Positions 1 to 6,081 of a stretch of 7,430 nt of DNA are shown piece after piece; position 1 is the first letter of the stretch, and the number at the start of each line of letters is the position of its first letter. The notes below the pieces were generated by a model. The model was not told the origin of the DNA. It did no database searches and worked only from the letters and a program-made list of their open reading frames with translations. Origin of the DNA: Desulfobacteraceae bacterium (lineage in GTDB: Bacteria; Desulfobacterota; DSM-4660; Desulfatiglandales; Desulfatiglandaceae); contig DQZA01000108.1 of NCBI GenBank assembly GCA_011042035.1, positions 1 through 7,430 of the forward strand, given 5' to 3'. A program made the translations under genes and the position numbers.

Positions 1-201
1 GAAAGATGCAAGGGCTGCTACCTTTGCATTGAGGTGTGTCCATTTCATATTATCGAGGTAGATCAGGAATTAAATCGCAAGGGCTATCATCCCGCCCGTC
101 CTAAGGAAGATATTTCTGAGGATGGAAAGGGTTGCACAGCATGCACCATGTGTGCTCTGGTCTGCCCGGAAGTTGCAATAGAGGTGTATCGTGCCAAGTG
201 A
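1..201 (+). CDS. 2-oxoacid:ferredoxin oxidoreductase, ferredoxin-like (delta) subunit, C-terminal part
   Basis: The reading frame is open from the first base and ends at TGA 199-201, so only the last 66 residues are present and the start lies left of the window. Two [4Fe-4S] motifs of the CxxCxxCxxxCP type are visible: CKGCYLCIEVCP at visible residues 3-14, and CTACTMCALVCP roughly 40 residues later. This is the bacterial-type ferredoxin fold of the small delta subunit of 2-oxoacid oxidoreductases, which passes electrons from the TPP/[4Fe-4S] catalytic subunits to free ferredoxin. In this family it is a short separate protein, so probably only a few residues are missing. Its last codons overlap the start of the alpha-subunit gene by 11 bp, which points to translational coupling in one operon. 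A stand-alone ferredoxin is unlikely given this context. Confidence 0.9.
   Translation, partial: ERCKGCYLCIEVCPFHIIEVDQELNRKGYHPARPKEDISEDGKGCTACTMCALVCPEVAIEVYRAK
181..186 (+). promoter_or_regulatory. Shine-Dalgarno for the alpha-subunit gene, supporting its GTG start
   Basis: GAGGTG lies 4 nt before the GTG at 191, inside the end of the upstream ferredoxin-subunit gene. The next in-frame candidate, ATG 212 (codon 8), has no purine-rich site before it. The site therefore favours GTG 191, although the spacing is rather short. Confidence 0.55.
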
Positions 202-1282
202 AAAAGTTCTAATGAGGGGAAACCATGTGCTGGGAGAGGCAGCTGTGTTAGCGGGTTGCCGTTTTTATGCGGGATATCCCATTACGCCGCAAAACGAATT
301 ACCGGAATACCTCTCTGGCCGTCTGCCCCAGGTGGGTGGCACATTTATTCAGGGCGAGAGTGAAATCGCCTCCATCAACATGATAATAGGTGCCACTGCT
401 GCGGGGGCCAGAGCCATGACCTCTTCGTCCTCACCGGGAATATCCTTGAAACAGGAAGGTATTTCCTATCTTGCAGGCATGGAACTCCCTGCAGTAATCG
501 CAAATACCATGCGGGGCGGACCCGGTCTCGGGAATATTGCCCCTTCAGCAGCGGATTATTTCCAGGCCACAAGGGGGGGCGGACATGGCGATTATCGGAC
601 GCCCGTGCTTGCGCCATCAGGTTGCCAGGAGCTGGCAGAGATGACCTTCTTGGCCTTTGACATCGCTGACAAGTACCGAACCCCTGTAATGATACTCGGT
701 GATGGCATGATGGGGCAGACCATGGAGCCGGTGGTATTCCCTGACCCCATAGACCCTAAAGACCTACCTCGCCGGGATTATATCCTGGACGGGTGTAAGG
801 GAAGGGAACCCAGGGCTATTTATTCAATGATCCTAGACATAAATCTGATGTACCAGCACAATCTCAAGCTACTTGAAAAATACGAGCAAATAACCGCTAA
901 CGAGACACGCTGGGATACGGTTGGTACCGATGGAGCCGAGATAGTAGTGGTTGCATACGGCACGGCAGCCAGGATAGCCGAGAGTGCTATTGAAGAACTT
1001 GCCGGCAGGGGGCCCAAGATAGGGCTGTTCAGGCCCATTACCCTCTGGCCCTTCCCCACCAAACAACTGCGAAGTCTATCGGAAAATGTTTCCAAGATAG
1101 CGGTCTTTGAGTTCTCCGCGGGCCAGATGTTAGAAGACGTGATCATGTCAGTGGGTGACAGGGCCGAAATTTATTTTTATGGTGTCCCAGGCGGTATTGT
1201 TCCTACCCCAGCAGAGGTGGCCGGGTTCTTGAGCTCCGTTAACAGCGGAGACGGAAAGGTCGGCCGGAGGATTGAAGTATGA
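191..1282 (+). CDS. vorB: 2-oxoacid:ferredoxin oxidoreductase alpha subunit (VorB-like)
   Basis: At 363 residues this is the alpha subunit, carrying the pyrimidine-binding (PYR) TPP domain and transketolase C-terminal-type domain II of the 2-oxoacid:ferredoxin oxidoreductase family. Visible family motifs are GYPITPQNE at 28-36, the QGESEIASINM segment at 54-64 with the conserved acidic residues near the cofactor, TSSSSPGISLKQEG at 77-90, and RGGPGLGN at 108-115 followed by a DYFQATRGGGHGDYR stretch. That last combination, as I remember the family, is typical of 3-methyl-2-oxobutanoate (2-oxoisovalerate) dehydrogenase VorB rather than 2-oxoglutarate KorA. The C-terminal third (about 240-345) resembles the transketolase C-terminal fold. 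The GTG start is chosen for its upstream GAGGTG; ATG 212 is the alternative. The gene overlaps the ferredoxin subunit by 11 bp and the beta subunit by 4 bp (ATGA). Family assignment is secure; the precise 2-oxoacid is inferred. Confidence 0.9.
   Translation: MPSEKVLMRGNHVLGEAAVLAGCRFYAGYPITPQNELPEYLSGRLPQVGGTFIQGESEIASINMIIGATAAGARAMTSSSSPGISLKQEGISYLAGMELPAVIANTMRGGPGLGNIAPSAADYFQATRGGGHGDYRTPVLAPSGCQELAEMTFLAFDIADKYRTPVMILGDGMMGQTMEPVVFPDPIDPKDLPRRDYILDGCKGREPRAIYSMILDINLMYQHNLKLLEKYEQITANETRWDTVGTDGAEIVVVAYGTAARIAESAIEELAGRGPKIGLFRPITLWPFPTKQLRSLSENVSKIAVFEFSAGQMLEDVIMSVGDRAEIYFYGVPGGIVPTPAEVAGFLSSVNSGDGKVGRRIEV
1266..1270 (+). promoter_or_regulatory. Shine-Dalgarno of the beta-subunit gene
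   Basis: GGAGG sits 8 nt before ATG 1279, inside the last codons of the alpha-subunit gene. It supports independent re-initiation at the ATGA overlap and confirms this start. Confidence 0.7.
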
Positions 1283-2052
1283 GTGGTGAACCTGCATTGA
1301 AATACGAAAAGGTATTTGGAAGGCCGGAATCCCTAAAGGATAATTATACCCATTATTGCCCCGGCTGTGGGCACTCCATTGCACACCGGCTGGTTGCCGA
1401 GTGCATAGACGAGCTTGGGCTCAGGGAAAAGACAATCGGTGTCCCCCCGGTTGGGTGCGCCGTATTGGCGTATAACTATTTCAATTTCGACATGATCGAG
1501 GCCCCACACGGTAGGCCCCTGGCATTGGCCACGGGCATAAAGAGGACCGTACCGGACAAGTTCGTCTTTACTTACCAGGGTGATGGAGATCTGGCGGCCA
1601 TTGGTACCGCAGAAACCATACATGCAGCCAACAGGGGCGAGCGCATAAGTACCGTTTTCATCAACAATGCAATCTATGGAATGACAGGTGGGCAGATGGC
1701 TCCCACCACCCTCCTTGGCCAAGAGGCCACCACTACCCCGGGGGGGAGGGATGCAAGATATCATGGCCAACCCATAGATATATCAAGGATGTTGGCCGTA
1801 TGTGATGGAGTGGTGTATATAGAGCGATGCTCCCTTTCAGGTGTAAAACAAATAAGGAGTGCCAAAAGGGCCATAAAAAAGGCCTTTCGGTGCCAACTTG
1901 ATGACCTTGGCTTTGCCCTCGTGGAGTTGCTCTCGCCATGCCCCACTAACTGGAAAATGTCACCCAAGCAGGCATGGGAGTGGGTTAACAAAGTAATGGT
2001 TAACACCTATCCCTTGGGCGTTATAAAGGATACCACGGGATACGAGGACTAA
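1279..2052 (+). CDS. 2-oxoacid:ferredoxin oxidoreductase beta subunit (TPP-binding)
   Basis: This 257-residue protein is the catalytic TPP pyrophosphate-binding subunit, close to the family's usual length. The TPP/Mg motif starts at GDGD (101-104) and ends at the NN pair (129-130) before AIYGMTGGQMAPTT. Four cysteines sit where the proximal [4Fe-4S] cluster is bound in related enzymes: C27 and C30 in CPGCGH, C60 in PPVGCAV, and C221 in SPCPTNW. The enzyme decarboxylates a 2-oxoacid on TPP and passes electrons through this cluster to the ferredoxin-like subunit while the acyl group goes to CoA. The reaction is reversible in anaerobes. The gene starts 4 bp inside the alpha-subunit gene and ends 3 bp before the gamma gene. 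Homologues are called VorA, KorB or similar depending on organism, so no symbol is assigned. No key residue appears to be missing. Confidence 0.93.
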   Translation: MSGEPALKYEKVFGRPESLKDNYTHYCPGCGHSIAHRLVAECIDELGLREKTIGVPPVGCAVLAYNYFNFDMIEAPHGRPLALATGIKRTVPDKFVFTYQGDGDLAAIGTAETIHAANRGERISTVFINNAIYGMTGGQMAPTTLLGQEATTTPGGRDARYHGQPIDISRMLAVCDGVVYIERCSLSGVKQIRSAKRAIKKAFRCQLDDLGFALVELLSPCPTNWKMSPKQAWEWVNKVMVNTYPLGVIKDTTGYED

Positions 2053-2055
2053 TAC

Positions 2056-2598
2056 ATGATTACGAGAACCATTTTTTCAGGATTTGGCGGACAGGGCGTA
2101 CTGCTGATGGGTTATGTGCTCAGCCACGGCGCTATGCTAAAGGGAGTGAATGTTACCTATTTTCCGGCTTACGGTGCAGAGATGCGGGGGGGCACGGCCA
2201 ACTGCACAGTGACCATCTCTGACAGAAAGATTGCCTCACCGGTGGCCTCCCAACCGGATATTCTTGTGGCCATGAACCTGCCTTCCCTTGACAAGTTCGG
2301 CCCCACCGTTGTGGAAAAAGGGCTGGTCTTTATAAACTCATCCCTGGTAAACGAAGAGCCTCCGAGGGATGATGTGGAGGTGGTGAAGGTGCCCACCCTC
2401 GAACTTGCCAATGAAGTGGGTTCAGAGCGTGCGGCCAATATGGTGATGATAGGGGCAGTGTGTGCCAAGAGCGGGCTGCTCAGCTTAAAAGAAACGATCG
2501 AGGGGATGAAGGCTGCCCTTAAGGCCAAGGAAAAGTTTTTTGACCTCAATGAGAAGGGAATCCGGAGAGGCTTTGACTTTATAAACCAAGCCCGTTAG
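2056..2598 (+). CDS. 2-oxoacid:ferredoxin oxidoreductase gamma subunit
   Basis: This 180-residue protein is the gamma subunit (domain III of pyruvate:ferredoxin oxidoreductases), which helps form the CoA-binding side of the active site. Diagnostic segments are SGFGGQGVLLMG at 8-19, YGAEMRGGTANCTV at 39-52, and RAANMVMIGA at 125-134. The length matches free-standing gamma subunits. Its ATG follows the beta stop by 3 bp, and the end of the beta gene supplies a GAGG 8 nt before it. It is the last gene of this operon and ends 6 bp from the stop of the convergent acyl-CoA synthetase gene. With delta, alpha and beta subunits upstream, all four subunits of a complete enzyme are encoded here. The family is clear; substrate cannot be read from this subunit. 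Confidence 0.92.
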   Translation: MITRTIFSGFGGQGVLLMGYVLSHGAMLKGVNVTYFPAYGAEMRGGTANCTVTISDRKIASPVASQPDILVAMNLPSLDKFGPTVVEKGLVFINSSLVNEEPPRDDVEVVKVPTLELANEVGSERAANMVMIGAVCAKSGLLSLKETIEGMKAALKAKEKFFDLNEKGIRRGFDFINQAR

Positions 2599-2604
2599 GC
2601 ACTT

Positions 2605-4416
2605 CTACCTTTTTCCTGAGTACATTGCTTCAATCAGGTCTTTGAACGCTTCATTCACGTACTTTCTCTTTACCTTCATGGTGGGGGTGACTTCGCCGTC
2701 TTCCTCATAGAGTTTCTTTGGAAGAATGGTGAACTTCTTTATCTGCTCCACCCTTGCCAACTGTTCGTTGACCTTATCCACTTCTTCACCTATCAATTTT
2801 ATTATTTCAGGGTCTTGTGTCAGGTCCTTGTACGTGGAAAACTGGACCTTATGGTCCTGGGCGTATTTAACTACATTGTCTTCGTCGATCATTATCAGGC
2901 ATGTGAGATATTTTCTCCCATCTCCTATCACCACTGCATCGTTGATGTAAGGGCTAAATTTGAGTTTATTTTCTATGTATTGGGGGGTTATGTTCTTCCC
3001 CCCGGCTGTCACGATTATGTCCTTTTTCCTGTCCGTTATCTTGAGAAAACCATTTTCGTCTATCTCCCCCACATCTCCTGAATATAGCCAACCATCCCTT
3101 ATGGCCTCGGCCGTGGCCTTGGGGTTCTTGTAGTACCCCTTAAATACGCCCGGAGATCTTACAAGAATCTCGCCATCCTCTGCGATTCTGACTTCAGTGC
3201 CAGTAATCGGCGGACCCACTGTCCCGAACTTGACTCGACCCATACGAGACACACAGGTAACACCAGTACCTTCGGTCTGGCCGTATCCTTCAATTAGATT
3301 AACCCCGATTGACTGGAAGAAAAACAGCACATCTGGTGAGATGGGAGCGGCACCCGAATAGGCGACCCTCAACCGGTCGAAGCCCAACCGTTCCTTTAAC
3401 TTTCTAAAGACACAAAAGTAGGCCAATTGGTACAGGCCTTCCATGTAGAGTGGAACCTTCTTGAAGGTCATCTTAAGGCTAGCACGCTTTTTGCCGATTT
3501 TGAGGGCCGTGCCAAAGGCCAGTCTCTTGAACCAAGTGGCATCAGACATTCTTATGTAGATTGCTGAGTAATACTTTTCCCAGATACGGGGCACTGCATA
3601 ACCAACCGTTGGCGATATCTCCATCATGTTGTCGGTCACTGTATCCAGGCTTTCTATGAAATTGACTGTATAGCCATGGGTTATGTGGGCGAAAACTGAA
3701 AATAGCCTTTCAAAGATATGGCATAAGGGCAGAAAGGACATCACCTCATCTGTATCAAAAAGGGGGTTATCTATGGCTATTGTCTGCCCCATCCATGTTA
3801 CGTTCCTATGGGTTAGCATGGCACCCTTTGGCGGCCCTGTGGTGCCCGAGGTGTAAATCAATACAGAGAGATCATCAGGCTCGATCTTGTTTATACTCTC
3901 CTCAATGATCGCTGGTTGTTTTTTCAAGGCCTCTTCCCCCATCTCTACCAGTTCCTGGTAGCTCATGACCATGGGGTCCTTGAAGTCCCTTAAGCCCTCC
4001 AAATCCCATACTATAACCTTTTTTAGAAGTGGCGCATTGTCTCGGAAGTGAAGCCACTTGTCTAGCTGCTCCTCGTTTTCCACAAAAAAGAACTTGGATT
4101 CCGAATCCTGCACCACGTACTCCACCTGTTGCCAGGCATTGGTAGAGTATACCCCCACTGAAACACCGCCAGCGGCCTGTATACCCATATCTATAATTAC
4201 CCACTCTGGACAGTTGTCACCAATGATGGAGACACAGTCACCTTTCTGAAGCCCCATGGATAGCAAGGCAGCTCCCACACAGGAGGCAAGCCGGTAATAT
4301 TCGTTCCACGAAATATCGTGCCATAGGCCATATTCCTTTTTTCGCAAGGCCACCCGGTCACCATACTTGGCAGCAGTCTCCCTTAGAATCTGCGGTACTG
4401 TCTTTGCCTCGATCAC
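2605..4416 (-). CDS. AMP-forming long-chain-type acyl-CoA synthetase
   Basis: This 603-residue protein belongs to the adenylate-forming ANL superfamily, in the long-chain fatty acyl-CoA synthetase (FAA1-like) branch. It should activate a carboxylic acid with ATP to an acyl-adenylate and then to acyl-CoA. Visible core motifs are YTSGTTGPPKG at 188-198 (A3, phosphate loop), EGYGQTEGTG at 376-385 (A5), YSGD at 445-448 (A7), DRKKDIIVTAGGKNI at 462-476 (hinge and A8), and TPTMKVKR at 577-584 (A10) with likely catalytic K581. It looks complete and active, with no signal peptide or clear membrane span. The GTG start at 4416 is preceded by GAGGTG (4425-4430) at 8-nt spacing. Only 1 bp separates it from the livF-type gene, so it is the last gene of the transporter operon. 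It may trap imported acids as CoA esters, but chain length and structure of the substrate are unknown. Confidence 0.92.
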   Translation of the reverse strand: MIEAKTVPQILRETAAKYGDRVALRKKEYGLWHDISWNEYYRLASCVGAALLSMGLQKGDCVSIIGDNCPEWVIIDMGIQAAGGVSVGVYSTNAWQQVEYVVQDSESKFFFVENEEQLDKWLHFRDNAPLLKKVIVWDLEGLRDFKDPMVMSYQELVEMGEEALKKQPAIIEESINKIEPDDLSVLIYTSGTTGPPKGAMLTHRNVTWMGQTIAIDNPLFDTDEVMSFLPLCHIFERLFSVFAHITHGYTVNFIESLDTVTDNMMEISPTVGYAVPRIWEKYYSAIYIRMSDATWFKRLAFGTALKIGKKRASLKMTFKKVPLYMEGLYQLAYFCVFRKLKERLGFDRLRVAYSGAAPISPDVLFFFQSIGVNLIEGYGQTEGTGVTCVSRMGRVKFGTVGPPITGTEVRIAEDGEILVRSPGVFKGYYKNPKATAEAIRDGWLYSGDVGEIDENGFLKITDRKKDIIVTAGGKNITPQYIENKLKFSPYINDAVVIGDGRKYLTCLIMIDEDNVVKYAQDHKVQFSTYKDLTQDPEIIKLIGEEVDKVNEQLARVEQIKKFTILPKKLYEEDGEVTPTMKVKRKYVNEAFKDLIEAMYSGKR

Positions 4417-4417
4417 C

Positions 4418-5194
4418 CTATCTCCACCTCTTTTTTCTTTTCCAGCGCTGATACCCTTTTACTGATTCCTCAGACCTAACACCCATATAAAATTCTTGTA
4501 CGTCCTTATCTTGCATCAACTCCGAGGAGCTTCCCTTCATAACAAAGCGCCCGTTTTCCAGTATCAGGCCATAATCTGAAATGGAAAGCGCCATACGTGC
4601 GTTTTGTTCTACCAGTAAAATAGTGACCCCTTCCCCGTTGATGTCTTGTATGATCCGGAATATCTCCTTCACCAATATTGGGGAAAGGCCCAGCGACGGC
4701 TCGTCCAGAAACAAGAGCTTTGGCCGACTCATAAGCCCCCTGCCTATGGCCAGCATTTGTTGCTCCCCACCTGACAGGGTTCCCGCCCATTGATCTTCCC
4801 TGGTCTTTAGCACTGGAAAATGATTATATATTCTCTCGAAGTCATCCTTTATGCCCCTTCGGTCCCTGCGGGTGTAAGCACCCATGAGCAGATTTTCCTT
4901 AACACTGAGCTCTTCAAAGACCTCTCTGCCCTCAGGTACGCACGAGATGCCCATACGGACGATCACCTCTGTATCTTTGCCGTCTATACGTCTGCCCATG
5001 AATTCTATGGTGCCCTTATCTGGTTGGTCCTCAATAAGTCCCATTACCGTTTTTAAGATTGTGGACTTACCCGCACCGTTATTTCCCAAAATAGCGGTTA
5101 TTGTCCCTTCCTTTACCGACAGGGAGACGCCTCTTAAGGCATAAATAAGGTCGTAATAGGTCTCTATGTTTTTTATCTCAAGCAGCGCTGCCAA
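4418..5194 (-). CDS. livF: Branched-chain-amino-acid-type ABC transporter ATPase, LivF type
   Basis: This is one of the two cytoplasmic ATPases of a HAAT-family importer. The frame is open to a GTG at 5209 (263 aa), but I prefer TTG 5194 (258 aa). The TTG has GAGGAAG 6 nt upstream, whereas the GTG has no good site, and the protein then starts close to the LLEIKNIETYYD segment where LivF proteins usually begin. Numbered from the TTG, the motifs are Walker A GNNGAGKS (37-44), ABC signature LSGGEQ (140-145) and Walker B LLFLDEP (160-166, catalytic Glu165). The H-loop position is Gln197 in LLVEQNA, as is usual for LivF. The C-terminus carries a very basic tail, KGYQRWKRKKRWR, beyond the usual fold, making the protein about 20 residues longer than a typical LivF. 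It overlaps livG by 17 bp (32 bp if the GTG is used) and ends 1 bp before the acyl-CoA synthetase gene. Confidence 0.92.
   Translation of the reverse strand: MAALLEIKNIETYYDLIYALRGVSLSVKEGTITAILGNNGAGKSTILKTVMGLIEDQPDKGTIEFMGRRIDGKDTEVIVRMGISCVPEGREVFEELSVKENLLMGAYTRRDRRGIKDDFERIYNHFPVLKTREDQWAGTLSGGEQQMLAIGRGLMSRPKLLFLDEPSLGLSPILVKEIFRIIQDINGEGVTILLVEQNARMALSISDYGLILENGRFVMKGSSSELMQDKDVQEFYMGVRSEESVKGYQRWKRKKRWR
4425..4430 (-). promoter_or_regulatory. Shine-Dalgarno deciding the GTG start of the acyl-CoA synthetase
   Basis: On the minus strand GAGGTG lies 8 nt before GTG 4416-4414, within the last codons of the upstream livF-type gene. It supports the non-ATG start and translational coupling. 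Confidence 0.6.
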
Positions 5195-5969
5195 TGTTTT
5201 CTTCCTCACCTAGGTATGCCTTCAGGACTTCGGGGTGTTGCTGCACCTCTTCGGGTGTACCCTCTATAATCGGGCTTCCGAAGTTGATAGCAAGGACACG
5301 ATTAGAGATATCCATCACCATCTTCATGTCATGTTCTATAAGCAGTATGGTAACGCCTAGTTCATCCTGTATATCCTTTATCCAGAATATGGTATCCTGT
5401 TTCTCTTCGGAGTTCATCCCAGCACAAGGCTCATCCAATAGCAGAAGCTCTGGCTCCAGGGCCAGGGCCCGTCCCAGTTCAACCAGTTTCTGTGTGCCAT
5501 AGGGAAGGCCACCAACCATCTTGTTCCTCACTGATTGAAGATCCAGGAGATCTATGATTTCCTCTACCTTCTCTCTATGGGCTATCTCTTCCCTTCCAGC
5601 AAAGGATCGTTTTCCCAAGAGCAGTGCACCTCTGAATAAGCCCGTCTTCATCCGGATATGCCGCCCCAGCATCAGGTTCTCCATAGTACTCATGCGGGAG
5701 AAGAGTTCTATGTTCTGGAAGGTCCTGGCAATCCCCAGCCTGGCTATGCGGTCTGGTTTTCTGCTCTGGATCTCTTGCCCCTTGAAAAATATCTTTCCCC
5801 TTTGAGGCTTGTATATACCATTAATGCAGTTAAACAGGGTTGTCTTACCCGCTCCGTTAGGGCCGATTATGGCATATATCTCTCCCTTCTCAACCTCAAA
5901 GCTGATATCCTTCAGTGCGTCAATTCCCCCAAAGGATATGGATAGGTCTTCAACTTTGAAAAAGGTCAT
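5178..5969 (-). CDS. livG: Branched-chain-amino-acid-type ABC transporter ATPase, LivG type
   Basis: This 263-residue protein is the partner ATPase of the importer, expected to form a heterodimer with the LivF-type protein under the membrane permeases. Motifs are Walker A GPNGAGKT (36-43), Q-loop Q85 in ARTFQNIELF, signature LPYGTQ (155-160) and Walker B LLLLDEP (175-181, Glu180), with D-loop AGMN. The switch His213 sits in LLIEHDM. The signature departs from LSGGQ, as LivG proteins commonly do (LPYGxQ). Length and C-terminus (EGTPEEVQQHPEVLKAYLGEE) fit the family. ATG 5969 is the natural start because the protein begins just before the conserved FKVEDLSISFGG. The 20 nt upstream contain no convincing Shine-Dalgarno, only GAAAG. 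It follows the binding-protein gene after a 112-bp gap with a hairpin, and its 3' end overlaps livF. Confidence 0.93.
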   Translation of the reverse strand: MTFFKVEDLSISFGGIDALKDISFEVEKGEIYAIIGPNGAGKTTLFNCINGIYKPQRGKIFFKGQEIQSRKPDRIARLGIARTFQNIELFSRMSTMENLMLGRHIRMKTGLFRGALLLGKRSFAGREEIAHREKVEEIIDLLDLQSVRNKMVGGLPYGTQKLVELGRALALEPELLLLDEPCAGMNSEEKQDTIFWIKDIQDELGVTILLIEHDMKMVMDISNRVLAINFGSPIIEGTPEEVQQHPEVLKAYLGEEENIGSAA

Positions 5970-6081
5970 GTTTCACGCTTTCAAAAAGTATTTATTTGGG
6001 TCACGGAACAGTCCGCCCCAAGATCAACTTGGTTTTGATAAGGTTAACGGGGGCGCAATGCCCCCGCCCCACTGAGCGCCT
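5970..6081 (-). other. Intergenic spacer between binding-protein and livG genes
   Basis: This 112-bp spacer is by far the longest in an otherwise tightly packed operon. It holds one strong GC-rich hairpin close to the binding-protein stop codon, then an AT-rich stretch leading to the livG ATG. I see no open reading frame of note, no clear -35/-10 promoter pair and no purine-rich ribosome site before livG. Confidence 0.6.
6048..6066 (-). promoter_or_regulatory. GC-rich hairpin downstream of the binding-protein gene (mRNA stabiliser or attenuator)
   Basis: A perfect 7-bp stem, CGGGGGC (6048-6054) with GCCCCCG (6060-6066), closes a 5-nt loop. On the transcribed minus strand it begins about 15 nt after the binding-protein stop codon (6084-6082). 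The sequence after the stem is mixed (TTAACCTTATC), with no U-run, so it is not a standard intrinsic terminator. Hairpins at this position in binding-protein-dependent transporter operons often protect the upstream message from 3' decay or cause partial termination. That role here is inference from position. Confidence 0.5.

Noticed and set aside
212..214. ATG 212 as the start of the alpha-subunit gene
   Set aside because: It lacks a ribosome site, whereas GTG 191 has GAGGTG upstream and gives the overlap usual in this operon. The ATG remains possible because conserved sequence begins near it.
1333..1770. 145-codon open frame on the minus strand inside the beta-subunit gene
   Set aside because: It lies wholly within a convincing TPP-enzyme gene, its translation shows no recognisable domain, and it has no context of its own.
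1864..1887. Hairpin-like AAAAGGGCC ... GGCCTTT around an A-run in the beta-subunit gene
   Set aside because: Imperfect pairing, sits in the middle of a well-conserved coding region and is explained by Lys/Ala codons; not a terminator.
6023..6039. Possible second hairpin in the livG upstream spacer (ATCAA ... TTGAT)
   Set aside because: Only 5 A/T-rich pairs with a 7-nt loop; such matches are expected by chance.
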